Shown: positions 1 through 11,565 of the stretch, piece after piece
Numbering within the stretch: the stretch's first letter is position 1
Layout of the letters: each line of letters begins with the position of its first letter
Source: Hamiltosporidium tvaerminnensis
Lineage: Eukaryota > Microsporidia > Dubosqiidae
DNA: 64,000 bases
Direction: 5' to 3'
NCBI GenBank assembly: GCA_022605425.2
Contig: JAKIMF020000013.1
Span: forward strand, 434,001 to 498,000
Program-made: the position numbers and the translations under genes
The notes under the pieces: generated by a model
What the model saw: the letters and a program-made list of their open reading frames with translations, nothing else
Database searches by the model: none
Told to the model about the DNA's origin: nothing

Positions 1-1918
1 TAGATATTTGCTAATTCAAAAAATAAGCTCGTGTTTTATAAAAAAATATTTTTTTGATGATTAACATTTATTTAAATCACAGGGTTTAAATAAACTTAAA
101 TGGCTTGAATATTTTACTTTTTCTAAAAAATAAGTTTTAACCGATTTAATTCGATTTTTAAAATTACTGCCTTCTTGAGTGGACAAAAAAATTATTACGA
201 TTTAGAATGTAGACATCACACCTTGAAGTATTTTTTTGGTTACATCATTAAAATTTTTAATGGCTTTTTAATAAATTGCCACATTGTCTTACAAAAATAC
301 AAGATTCTTCAAACATATTTCGAATTAAATTTTTTTGGCATATTTTACATAGAATCTACTTTATATGTTAGGTATGTTAATATGGTTTTCGCTGGGTAAC
401 TTAAAACTGGACCATTCGGTTTTAAGAATCGATCTCTCATTACTTTAAACGTATAGATTAATATTAAAAGAAGAATATAACTGCCTAAAATATGAACAGT
501 CGATCTTCATAAACTAAAAATAACTATAAAATGTTTTGGGAATCATTGTACCGCAAAAAATAGGAAGCCATAAATCAATGTAAAATTTAAATTTAAAAAA
601 TAACCTAAATAACCGGAATTTCTATTCAGCGATTCAATTTAAAATGGTATAAAAAACGCCTTAGAGAGCTTCGATTAATCTGTTATTAAATTTTTTAGCT
701 TTAAATAGAAAATGTTTACCAAAATGTTTGTATAATTTCTCCAAGCATAATTAATTTTTTTATCCAATTTATTAGTTAATCGCTTCTATTTCTAATTATC
801 TTCGTGTTGTATTCAACTTGAATATTCTGATCTGATTCATTTACATTCACTTCAAATTTTATGATGTAAAAATTTTTTCCGCTGGGGTTTTGTGTAATTT
901 ATACCTTAGACAGAAACATAGCTTTTTCGATCCTTCATAATTATTTCAAATGAAGTTAGAACGCATATACTTAAACGTTTTATCAGACACAATAGTCTAC
1001 TGATGGAATAAAAAAATTCATTCCCATGAATGGTTCGATATCTAATCGGTATAATCTTTATCTTTCGGATAATAGATGTTTTTGTTAGGCTTACATTTAA
1101 AGTTCAAATTAAAAGTGTTAAAAATGCTTAAATAATAGTGCGAAGTTTTTATGTGCATGTGTAGCATGTTCTCGTCTATTGGAAAAAGCAAAAGGTGAAA
1201 AAAAAAACATTTTCAAAAAACTACAAACAAAGCCTGGCGGTTTTGATATCCTATCGATTTTTATTTATTTGGTTCTTATTTGTATCTAGTTCTTGAAAAA
1301 ATAAAAATTAGGCATTTTAATATGACATATCAAGTAATTAAATAAAGATTGCTTTTTAAACTATTTTATAAACCCTTGTAAATCAAAATAAATGAAGGAT
1401 TTGATATTTTATGATAAATTTATCAATGATGCTTACACATAAGTATTGAAAATAATTGAATGACTAAGATATTTACAAAAAGATTAAAAATAACTTTAAT
1501 GTTCATTTCGCCTAATAGTAATTGAGTATTTTTGTTTGATTTGATTTGAAGCAAAATATATTTTTTTAGAAAAATATATGGCGTTAGATGCAATTTTTAT
1601 AGTCTGTTTTCGAAAACCGGATTAAATCTCTTCTATTTATTCAGAAATCATTGGCTGGTAATTATTATAGCAGAAAAAAATTGCGGCTAATATTTATTTA
1701 ACATATGGATTTCATAAAATAAAATACATGAGCCCTATAAAAGTTTTGTTGAAAAAAATATAAACATATAAATGAATTCGAACAGCTAATTACCCTTGAA
1801 ACAAATTAAAAAACATTTCGTCCTCTAAAAACTAGACAATCTGCTTTTATTGATAACTTATCGGATTTATGTGATATAGTTTTTCTAAAATATAAATGTA
1901 TTTTAAAACCAGCTAGTC
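1..1918. other. gene-free AT-rich stretch
   Basis: No reading frame here has a plausible start, composition or motif. The longest open frame (175-399) lacks an ATG start and has no recognisable signature. No tandem array, tRNA-like or terminal-repeat structure was seen. It ends where the first Rep-A copy begins. Confidence 0.6.
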
Positions 1919-2641
1919 GAGAGATGATATATATCCACATAAAAAACTTTCTGCTTGGCAATGAGTGTGTGAAACTGGTGTGGGGTCATTGTTTGGATTT
2001 TTAGTGGAAAAAAACCACACTACATCTTCGGTTGTTCAATGAGAGTTTTTATGAGGAGAAGAGATCTACGAAATAGCAAAACTTTTCTACAAATCTATTT
2101 TATGGTTTTTTATGTAACTAGATTGCAGACTGCAGCTAAACATGAAGCCAATTACAATCTAAAAGCATGTAAACCTAGCCTGGCTCACTCGGGTAGAAAA
2201 CCTAGAGCCTGGGGGATATCAAAAATAAACACATTTAAATCTAGAATACCTAAGTAGCGGTTATACCTGTTGGTATGACATTTAACCGTCTAGGTGAACC
2301 CTATCTAAGTGTCTGAAATGAATCTTAGCTAAAAGTTTATTGGGTTCAGAAAGTTTAGAGTAAGTGGAATGCTTCATAGTCTTGGGGGAGCCCTGGGGGG
2401 ACTTCGGCCTTCAATCACACACTATGCAACGGCCATTAAAAAACTTCGGACAGCCGCCTCGCCTATTAATTAGGTTCTACACACCTGGTAGATGAAAGGC
2501 TTTGGACGTAGGTATCGCAGGGGGTACTGATGGTGTGTTGGTATAGCAGATATTTATGTACAACCTAGAACGCGTTAATGTCATGAAAACAAATATAACA
2601 CTTGCCACTATTTATAAAAGATGTGATATTTTTAAAAAAAG
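1919..2641 (+). mobile_element. Rep-A repeat, copy 1
   Basis: This copy of the ~730-bp dispersed family aligns over nearly its whole length with the copies at 5867, 10635, 19331, 32967, 43058 and 55641. The first ~15 bases of the head are eroded; the conserved part starts at CCACATAAAAAAC (about 1935). It ends in the family's AAGATGTGATA plus A/T-rich tail. The head frame (2039-2257) is shifted relative to copies 2, 3 and 5, so no common protein is kept. It is markedly richer in G and C than its surroundings. Copies 1 and 9 share diagnostic variants such as MRVFMRRRDLRN in the head frame, so they form a subfamily. Confidence 0.88.
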
Positions 2642-4088
2642 TCTAAAAAAATTGCGGTATAGTTCTTAATATAATATTCATCTTTACATTTTAACAATTG
2701 TACGCTATAACATACGATACATTATGGAAAAAGACAGGAATTTTTTTATTTTAGAAAATGCGAACGTTTCGATATGTTATAAGTAAGTTGACAGATTGGA
2801 TATACATCCATGAAGTTAAATAAACATATGTAAAATATATATTTTTACTTGAATGAGCTGCAATACTTCTTAAGAATTAAAAATATTTTTTAATACGATG
2901 TGATTATTAATACTAAATTTTAACTTTTATCAATCAAAAAGTAATAATTCGATCATTAAACAATCTTTTATACAACATAAGATACTATGAATTAAAAAAT
3001 ATTAGAAACTTTGTATTCTATATTTGAAACAAAAATTTGTTCGTCGAGCATGTGGGTTATAGCTTCGTTGTCTCATAATATATATGAAAATGCAAGAAAT
3101 CCACGAGAAAAATTGTTTTACTCGAGTAGAACATAATAAATATCAATTGTTTTGACAAATACGCACACGTGTCTTTAAAATATTAATCAAGATTAAAGAA
3201 AACATTCTGTTCCATAAATTCTTGATGGCAAATATTCCTAGAAAACACTGTGCAAAGTTATATCAATGATCTTAATATTTCAAAAAAATTAGTTAAGGTG
3301 ATTTCTATAGACAAAAAATCTAATATGTTTTTCTCGAAATTTTTAAACTGATAAAATGTAAAATTAAAATCTGTTTTTTTTAATTCGTGAGAATTTTTGT
3401 GATATAAGGATTCTTTAGGCTATAGCTTTTAATGATATTATTAATTGAATGAGATATGTCTTATAGTATTTGCGCATGAATCTCAATTTAAAAATAAATC
3501 AATATGGTAGATTTACATAAAAAAATAATAAAATCTTCTTTTGCACAATATTATTTATATATATTAATTAAAAAAGAAATAATTAGACTAAATTTACAAA
3601 GTAAGAACAATAATTTCCTCTCTCTATTAAGTACTAGGCAAAATGAACTTTTAGTAAGCATGCATTCAAATTATCGAAGTAAATTGTCATAGTCTGATAC
3701 AATAAACTAGAAAGATGAAATGAACGGAAAACACAAAATTAGGAAAAATAAATATTTAATATTTAAAGAAGTATTATAAAAAATATATTCATCTGAAATA
3801 AACCTCCTACCATGGCAATTCAAATTATAGTATTATAGAATATAAACATCTTTATAGGAAATTCCATGTCAAAATATAAATTTTTAACAATAATTTTTAT
3901 GAAAAATACGAAAAAGACTATTTTTCTGTTCTATTTTCCTTCAAAATTTTTCCTCCATGGAAATTTTAATATAAATTTGATATTTAATATATCCTGATAT
4001 GGAAATAAGTATAAAAATTGGAATCGCCTTAACAATTTTTGATAAATCAAATCAAATTAAAAATTATAAATAGATCGTATGTACAAAG
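2642..4088. other. gene-free AT-rich stretch
   Basis: Nothing recognisable. A 62-codon ATG frame at 3504-3692 has no motif, no start-site signal and the composition of background, so it is not called. The last ~100 bases are the probable promoter region of the secreted-protein gene at 4095. Confidence 0.55.
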
Positions 4089-4092
4089 CCCC
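4089..4092 (+). promoter_or_regulatory. CCC-type start-site signal
   Basis: CCCC lies two bases before the ATG at 4095. In this AT-dominated sequence C-runs are rare, and CCC- or GGG-like tracts within about 15 bases of the start codon are a described signature of microsporidian genes. Confidence 0.5.
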
Positions 4093-4094
4093 TA

Positions 4095-4403
4095 ATGAAT
4101 AAATATTTACTTTACACTCTGTTCATAGTTTCTGTATTTTGCTCGAAAGGAAATTCCAAGTCTGAAGATGATAATCCGACAAATCCATCAAAGGCAACAA
4201 CATCTGGAGACAGTGCAAACGATACAAAAAAATCTACTGCTACTTCCAACAATACTGATGAAGAAGATAATCAAGATAACACTGACAATACAAACGATAA
4301 TTCAAATGGAAAAAATAGAGATTCTTCTATAAATGGAGTAGGTGGCGCCTGTGTGGGAATTTCTTTAGTAATGTTGTTGGCTTCACTAGCTGCTTCTTCT
4401 TAA
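4095..4403 (+). CDS. small secreted acidic Ser/Thr/Asn/Asp-rich protein
   Basis: The 102-residue protein starts with a clear signal peptide (MNKYLLYTLFIVSVFCSKG, residues 1-19). The middle (about 20-78) is low-complexity and acidic, dominated by S, T, N, D, K, with many potential O-glycosylation sites. The end (about 80-102) is small-residue and hydrophobic (GGACVGISLVMLLASLAASS) and stops without a cytoplasmic tail, which is the look of a GPI-anchor signal or C-terminal anchor. A CCCC tract sits two bases upstream of the ATG (4089-4092), matching the microsporidian start-site signal and fixing this start. No homologue is recognised. Inference: a surface, spore-wall or host-facing mucin-like protein. 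Confidence 0.72.
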   Translation: MNKYLLYTLFIVSVFCSKGNSKSEDDNPTNPSKATTSGDSANDTKKSTATSNNTDEEDNQDNTDNTNDNSNGKNRDSSINGVGGACVGISLVMLLASLAASS

Positions 4404-5866
4404 AGAAAAATAAATGTAGTTTGTACAATTTTTTATATTTTTAATTATTTTCTTCTTTATTTATCCAAATATGTGTGCATTTGTTCTTAAATCTTATATT
4501 ATTTACATTCCACTTTAAGTTTACTTTTTATAAATTTCTTAATTCTTTAAAAGTATAAGTCTTCAAACAATCATTAAATGTTTTATTTCGTTTTCAGGTT
4601 TCTTAAAAGGAAAATGAATTAAGACATACAGAAGAATCGCAATTTTTCATTTATTTGCAAGCTTTTTATATATTTAATTCTTCACTTTAAGGTTTAAATT
4701 TGAAATAAAACTGCGTTTGATCTATTTTAAGCGAATATATCTTAAGAACCTAAAAAATTGAGAAAAAAATAAGTTTTTTTACAAAAAAGTGGAATTTTAA
4801 TGTATAGAAATACAACTTAAATCTATAATTTAAAATATTTTTACGATTTTTCTTTCCTAAACAAATTTAAAAAACATTTATTATAAATAGAGATTCAAGA
4901 TTTATGTTTATTCAATGAAATTTACGCCTAAATATTTTTAATTTAAAGATTTTAGTGGTAGATCATAGATTATATTCTTCTAATTAACTTCAATTTAGCT
5001 TCTTTATTTCCCTAGTTTTATTTGATTTAGAATTTGTTGATTATATTTTTACAGAAGTCAATTAACCGAGATATTAAGCTTATTTAAGCATATAATAGAG
5101 TATAATATAAGAATATATTTTAACAAGAATGATAATTTTAATAAATTTTTTTTATTTTATGTTTAATAATAAAGTTATAGACGTTTAAAAATCTATAAAA
5201 GATCGAAAATTTTTTCTCGCCAAAATGTAAACATTAAAACTTCATATAATGCATGTTTTGATGAATGTATTTAAAGTATTTTGACTTAATTGAAGGTTCT
5301 AGTGCCATTCTAATTTGTGCTTTTTTCTTGATGATTATTTGTTAAAGTTTTAATAAAATTGGTTCCAAATTTCATTTAGACTTTATAAGCATTGCCTAAA
5401 CATTTTTTATTCAAGTAAAACTATTAATTCCAGGTATTTCTTAATAAGACTAGCGATAATTTTCAAAGACTTAATTAAAAATACGTAAAGCAATGTAATT
5501 TAAAAGAATACTTTGATATTTCCAAATAAGTAAATAAATAAAGTATTAACTAGAAAATAAAATTAATATTAAATAATTCAAAATTTATTTTAACATAAAA
5601 ATTAAATCTTTTTAAATGTATAATATCTTCTGTAGAATATTTAATATTTGGTTTATTTTGGCTTTATATTCAAAAAATTTAATTAATTTAAAATATGTTT
5701 ACAAATTTTCTTTAATTCAGAATCCTATTAGATTACGATATTGGATATTTTAAGTTAAACATTATCATATAAAGTTGGTACAATTATATGTTTAGTTATT
5801 GCAGCTCGATTAATTTTTTTTATACTTATTTAATCTTTTTCAAGTAATATTTATTTATTTGTCAAC
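4404..5866. other. gene-free AT-rich stretch
   Basis: This is the 3' flank of the small secreted-protein gene, followed by A/T-rich sequence without open frames or repeats that I can identify. It ends in the left target-site duplication of Rep-A copy 2 (TTATTTGTCA at 5855-5864). Confidence 0.55.
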
Positions 5867-6622
5867 GTGGAGGGAGGATAACCACATAAAAAACTTTCTG
5901 CTTGGCAATGAGTGTGTGAAACTGGTGTGAAGATCATTGTTTGGATTTTTGGTGGGAATACAACCACACTACATCTTCGGTTGTTCCATGGGAGTTGTTA
6001 TGAGGAGAAGAGTTCTAAGAAATGGAGAAACTTTTTCTACAAATTTATTTGTAGTTTTTTATGTAACCAGATTGCTGACCGCAGCTGAACATGTAGGTAA
6101 TTGCCATGTAAAAGCATGGAAAACTAGCCTTGCTCACTCGGGTTAGAAGACTTAGCGCCTGGGAGATATAAAAATAAAAACCATTAAAAGCCAGGAAAGC
6201 TAAGTAGCAGGTTATACCTGTTGGTATGACATTGCACTGTCTAGGTGGACCCCATGTAAATCTCTGAAATATATCTTAGCTAGAAGTTTATTGGGTTCAG
6301 AAAGTGTAGAGTAAGTGGGAATGCTGCAAAGTCTTGGGGGAGCCCAGGGGGGGCTTCGGCCTTCGATCACACTCCATGCAACGGACATTAACGAACTCCG
6401 GGCAACTGCCTCGCCTAGTAATTAGGTTCTACACACCTGGTAGATGAAAGGCTTTGGGACGTAGGTATCGCAGGGGTTACCGATGGAGTGTTGGGGTAGC
6501 AGTCATTTATGTTAAACCTAGAACTGCGTTAATGTCATAAAAACAAATATAACACTTGCCACTGTTTTAAAAAAAGATGTGATACTTTTAAATAAAGATT
6601 ATTTATTAAAAAAAAAAAAAAA
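5867..6622 (+). mobile_element. Rep-A repeat, copy 2 (full length, with TSD and A tail)
   Basis: This is one of the best-preserved copies. It opens with GTGGAGGGAGGATAACCACA, runs ~730 bp and ends ATGTGATACTTTTAAATAAAG plus an A-rich tail of about 24 bases. The direct repeat TTATTTGTCA occurs at 5855-5864, three bases before the head, and at 6623-6632, directly after the A tail. An A tail plus a short target-site duplication and no terminal inverted repeats are hallmarks of target-primed reverse transcription (established knowledge). A 69-codon frame (5937-6146, IFGCSMGVVMRRR) is shared with copies 3, 5 and 8. The 3' half holds a GC-rich segment with GGC-TTCG-GCC that can form a tetraloop hairpin. 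Confidence 0.92.
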
Positions 6623-8258
6623 TTATTTGTCATATAAATATAAATTATGTTGGTTTAATACGGCACATAATTCATATTAAATTTTAGTTAATATTAAATA
6701 ATTTTTATTCTATATAAAAACACCTTTGACGTAAATTGTTTTGTTATAATTGTCTAAAATATATTCTTACATATTTACAATGAAAATTTTTTTATTCTAA
6801 GAAATCATTTGATGTCGTTTCTTGTTTAAAAAAATACTCATAGAATGATTAAAATTACTATTTTTAAATTATATAGACATTTTTCTTTACTTATCACTAT
6901 ATATTATCATTTTTATTCTATTTCTCTTGAATATATTTTATAATATACTGTTCTCTGAGCCTGTAATTACAAACTTAATTTTAAGTTTTGGAAAAAAGGT
7001 AGATTCGCTTCTTAAGCTTCATTATTTAGGAAATGGTTTGGCAATATTTTTATTTCAGACTTTATGACTTTACTTAAAAAGTTTAACCGTGTGTTTTTAA
7101 GTGTTTCATATCAGCATTTATAGCCAATTTTGCGCAATTTCTAAAAAAAATTTAGGATCTTTTTTAATTGGCGCATTTTAGCTTCTGTTAGATTGTATTT
7201 TAAATTTTTAGTAGTTTAAATTCTTTTTTTTTTGTTGATTAGGTTTATCATCATTTTACTCGCGTCTATTTTAGGTACATTTTCTTAACCCGTATTGCGT
7301 ATTTTTTATTCTCAGAAAAAAACCATTTGTTACGTGTCAAGATGTATTATTCCTAGCAATAATTATATAATTGAGAATCATTTTTAGCACAAATGGTTTA
7401 ATTTAAGCAGATATAATTATTCCAAAAATTTTTTATGTACAAAATTGTTTTGGATTATCACTTCGAATAAAATACTTTAATGAAAAGGGATGTTTTACTA
7501 TTCCTTATATTCTAGATGTGTCAATATACCAGTAAAAATTTGCATCAAGAAATCCCGAAGGAAGTGATTTGAATTAAATTATACTCAGAAACTAAATTTT
7601 AAGAAAAGTGAAAAAATGCGAATAAATTTAATGAATATGATATATTAAATTCCAAAAGAAATGTTTTAACGGTGTTAGGCAACTACTATTGTATTTACAA
7701 ATAAAATGTTTTAAAGTGTTCCATGTTCTATTTCTACATACTCTTATTGGTTTGTAGATTTATTAACAAATCGTAGGAATTATATTTATATTTTTAATCG
7801 CATAATATTATTTGATTCTTACATTTTTTGAAACAGCTAAATATTTCGAGGTGAGTCTTGGTCGTCATTAAGATATTTCTAGACAATTATTAAATCTGCG
7901 TTTTAATGCAACAATTTAATATTTAAATAGAATCTTGTTTAGTTAAATTGACTATGATATGATTAAATTGTTTATGTAATGAGTTAACCAGAGAATAAAA
8001 GTCTATGAGTCTGAAAAAAATTCAAGCTAAAATATAAAAGAAAAAAATCCGCTTTGATTTCAGTTGATAGACTGGATATAAGCAAAGCCAGTTTAAAATG
8101 ATTTTGCTATCAATATTCACCATATCCGCAGTTTGGCATTGGTTCTAGAACCGATTTAAATTAAGAATATAAAAAAAAACGTTCTGGAAACCTTTACAAA
8201 AAAAATAGTGTTTGAATTTATAATAAATAAGAGCTGCATTCTACCGTATATTTTTTTT
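6623..8258. other. gene-free AT-rich stretch
   Basis: No supported gene or repeat beyond the target-site duplication at its left edge. It holds the upstream region of the secreted-protein gene at 8259. Confidence 0.55.
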
Positions 8259-8720
8259 ATGATATTAGAAATGGTTTTGAATACATATATAATAAGTTTG
8301 TTATGTTTACACGATTTTATTTATTGTACTTCTGATGTCTCGAATGAAACTGAAAATTCAGGAAACGAATATAAAGAAATTTCCTCAAATAACTATTGTT
8401 TGGATAGCCAAGAACATGCGTATTCGCCCGAAGGCTTTAAAAATGATACAAAAACAATTTATTTTCAATGTAATTCGTATCAATCTCAAGAAATAAGACA
8501 GAATAGGTCATTTCCACAATCATTTAAATCTTTAATCAAAAAACTGAGAGAAAATGAAAACGATTGTTGTGATTCAAGCCAAAAACACGTTCTTCACACT
8601 TCAATAAAGTCAATAGAAAAAAACAAAGCGCTCAACCCTATAGTAAAGATTTCTAAACTTAAAAATCCGAAATCTTCTTCTATAAGTGATTCTTCGAATA
8701 TCAAACGAAAAAAAAAATAA
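8259..8720 (+). CDS. small secreted protein with basic C-terminus
   Basis: The frame is open from 8208 (GTG), but the first ATG is at 8259, giving 153 residues. That start places a hydrophobic signal-peptide-like segment (MILEMVLNTYIISLLCLHDF) at the N-terminus, followed by YCTSD as a possible cleavage region. The mature part is polar, with scattered cysteines (for example NDCCDS), many S, N, K and E, and a strongly basic end (SNIKRKKK). No domain is recognised. No CCC tract precedes the ATG, which lowers confidence in the start. It could be a secreted effector-like protein or a chance frame, but the signal peptide and the lower A/T of the frame favour a gene. Confidence 0.55.
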   Translation: MILEMVLNTYIISLLCLHDFIYCTSDVSNETENSGNEYKEISSNNYCLDSQEHAYSPEGFKNDTKTIYFQCNSYQSQEIRQNRSFPQSFKSLIKKLRENENDCCDSSQKHVLHTSIKSIEKNKALNPIVKISKLKNPKSSSISDSSNIKRKKK

Positions 8721-9228
8721 ATCAAAATTATGTTTTAATTTCTACATTTTTCTAAATTTATTACATACCTATTATAATAGACAACAAATGTTCCGATTCA
8801 TAGTGGTTCCCATGTTCAGCATGCCCTAGTTATTTCCTAATACCTTGTAATTATAATAAGATCCTTTATTTTTATATTTTCTTTTTTGCTATGCCTTTGT
8901 ACAATTCATTTCTATTTGATCAAATACATAACCTAATAGCATACTCCTCTGCGTTGTTTGACCATCCATATTATCTTAAAAATCGCTTTTAATTAAATAT
9001 TCAACTCCTTAAATGTGAATCAAATCAAAAAAAATATTTATATTTTTTCCATTTCTTGTATTTTGCAGTTTTGTATTTTAAATTTGTTGAATTGCAAGGC
9101 GAAAAAGGCTTTTTAAACCTCTAAATACTCGTACTGCAAGTTATACACAATATATAAATTTATTTATAGCATTCGATTCTTATTTGTTTTTGCTTATCTT
9201 TTGATATTTTCATTTCGTATATAAATAA

Positions 9229-9460
9229 AGGTGGAAGGAGGATAACCACATTAAAAACTTTCTGGTTGGTGATGAATGTGTACAATTCGTATTAAAATCA
9301 TTGCTGCCATTAGAATTGGATATAAACCACACCAAATCTTTATGCCAATCCCCTAAAATCCCGAGTTACAGCAGATTAGAAGAAACAAATGGAAAACATT
9401 CATTTGTTCATCCTCGACACTTAGTGATAAAAGAGGAACGGAATAAGTAAGTAAGTATAT
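9229..9460 (+). mobile_element. Rep-B repeat, copy 1
   Basis: It begins GTGGAAGGAGGATAACCACA and follows the Rep-A head for about 140 bases, including ATGAATGTGT and TATAAACCACACCAAATC. It then diverges into its own 3' half with CCGAGTTACAGCAGATTAGA, a TCCTCGACAC block and the ending GGAATAAGTAAGTAAG. The same body is found at 54020, 56885 and, inverted, 46385. No open frame. The shared head suggests that Rep-A and Rep-B use a common 5' or promoter module (inference). Confidence 0.8.
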
Positions 9461-10634
9461 ATAAAAGGAACTGATACTAGAATATCCAAGAATGTAAATT
9501 ATAAAAACAGAAAATAAAAATATTAAAAAACGGTACCGTTTGCTTCATAGTATATATTACAGAGATACACCAATAAAAGTGAAATATTTATAGATTCTCA
9601 CTATGATTGAGGCATTCATAAACTTTCTTAGTTGCTTTAGATCATCAAAAAGACTTTACAGTCAATAAAAGATTCTTTGGTAGTTCTGTTTAATAACTTT
9701 TAAATTCGCCGAGACGTCGTCTGGTAGCAATCGAAGTTTAAAATTCACATCTTTGAAACAATATTTTCCAGACTAATTAGCAAGCTTTCTGTAGAATAAT
9801 ATGCATTCCAGAAGCGCAAAGCAAACTTTATCGTATAAATAAAATGATAAAAATATTACAGGAAAAAAAATCGCGCGGACGATAAGAACCTGATAGGTTT
9901 TATAACCTAAAGATGTTTAAATGTATATTACAGGACATTACGCGAGGAAACAAAAAAAATAAAAATTATGCCTTTCTTTGGACAACCAGGTTTTCATAAT
10001 TCACTTTCCGAATATAATTACGTGAAACAACATATACACTGATCTTTTATTGAAATCTATATCTTTAGGTCATTTAAGCGATGTTTAAAGTTCTACTGCG
10101 GAGGCTCGGTGATTACCCCTAATGCGCATGACTGATGAATCCAATCAGAAACACTCTATTTATCACAATGACCGATAATATTGTAAATTATGAAAATTTT
10201 AAAATAAATTATGATGAACGAAAACCGAATGGCTTTTCGAATTTAAAATGAATTAGGGCTTAATTTTAATTCAGGAAAACACTCCTATATATAATCAACT
10301 AGCATCTTTAGTAATTTTTGAATTAATTCAATTTTCACTTCAATAGCTTTTATAACAGAAATTTTAACCTAAAAAATATTGAAGTTAATAGTAAAATGTT
10401 TTCAATTGCGTAGTAAAGCGTATTTATATTCATTGTCTTTTTGCTGTTGTAATATTGATATCAAATTCTAAAAAAAATCAGTTAAAAATCAGACTAATTA
10501 ACAAATAGAGAAATGTATGCGCTAGATCCCTTTTAAATTTAGAAAGAAGAATGGTTTTTTTAATTCAAATACCTATTTTTAAAGATTTAGTATGAGAAAT
10601 GACAGGGAATTTTTTTACGTTATTTTAAATAAGA
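9461..10634. other. gene-free stretch with a palindrome and a GC-richer patch
   Basis: A perfect 14-base palindrome AAACGGTACCGTTT is at 9528-9541. At about 10090-10165 there is a locally GC-richer patch containing a small hairpin, CTGAT-GAATCCA-ATCAG. Neither is tied to a known element, and there are no coding frames. Confidence 0.45.
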
Positions 10635-11362
10635 CTTTATTTAAAAGTATCACATCTTTTTAAAATAGTGGCAAGTGTTATATTTGTTTTTATGACATTA
10701 ACGCAGTTCTAGGTTTAACATAAATGACTGCTACCTCAACACTCCATCGGTAACCCCTGCGATACCTACGTCCCAAAGCCTTTCATCTACCAGGTGTGTA
10801 GAACCTAATTAATAGGCGAGGCAGTTGCCCGGAGTTCGTTAATGTCCGTTGCATGGAGTTTGATCGAAGGCTGAAGTCCCCCCGGGCTCCCCCGAGACTA
10901 TGCAGCTTTCCCACTTACTCTAAACGTTCCGAACCCAATAAACTTCTAGCTAAGATATATTTCAGAGACTTACATGGGGTCCACCTAGACAGTGCAATGT
11001 CATACCAACAGGTATAACCTGCTACTTAGCTCTCTCGGCTTTTAATGGGTTTTATTTTTATATCTCCCAGGCGCTAAGTCTTCTAACCCGAGTGAGCAAG
11101 GCTAGGTTTCCATGCTTTTACATGGCAATTACCTACATGTTCAGCTGCGGTCAGCAATCTGGTTACATAAAAAACTACAAATAAATTTGTAGAAAAAGTT
11201 TCTCCATTTCGTAGACCTCTCCTTCTCATAACAATTCCCATGGAACAACCGAAGATGTAGTGTGGCTTTATTCCCACCAACAATCCAAACAATAATCTTC
11301 ATACCAGTTTCACACACTCATTGCCAATCAGAAAGTTTTTTATGTGGTTATCCTCCCTCCAC
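10635..11362 (-). mobile_element. Rep-A repeat, copy 3 (full length)
   Basis: The complete element lies on the minus strand: head at 11362 (CTCCCTCCAC on the plus strand) and tail at 10635 (CTTTATTTAAAAGTATCACA on the plus strand). The 69-codon head frame (11292-11083) differs from copy 2 at only a few residues. Just 13 bases beyond its 5' end lies a 3'-end scrap of the R4/Dong-like retrotransposon in the same orientation. No clean target-site duplication was found. Confidence 0.9.
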
Positions 11363-11374
11363 CTATAAACTTAT

Positions 11375-11565
11375 TATTATTTAATAAAATTATGGGTTAA
11401 AAGTATTTCACACTTTTATGTATTTCCTTCTATCTCTTGTACCACCATTTTTTCCACTTCTAAATCAGACTCTTCATTTATGTTTATTGTCGGTTCTTCT
11501 AATGTGGTTCCTCTCTATTAAGTAAAGGGTACATAATTTTTTATTTTAACCTTTTTATGACCAAG
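11375..11565 (-). mobile_element. R4/Dong-like retrotransposon 3'-end scrap (G)
   Basis: This matches the last ~190 bases of the element in diverged form: the region encoding GTTLEEPTNNINEESDLEEE, the stop, and the 3' untranslated tail ending ATTTTATTAAATAA. It is severely 5'-truncated and reaches slightly further upstream than scraps E and F. It lies next to the 5' end of Rep-A copy 3. Confidence 0.8.

Noticed and set aside
175-399. 74-codon open frame at the left edge
   Set aside because: It begins with a non-ATG codon, and there is no motif, start signal or composition different from background.
3504-3692. 62-codon ATG frame
   Set aside because: Background-like composition, no signal peptide, no CCC tract, no homologue recognised.
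10128-10150. Hammerhead ribozyme or box C/D snoRNA (CTGATGA...GAAAC)
   Set aside because: The bases after CTGATGA cannot form stem II; instead CTGAT pairs with ATCAG as a simple hairpin. No box D was found at a suitable distance.
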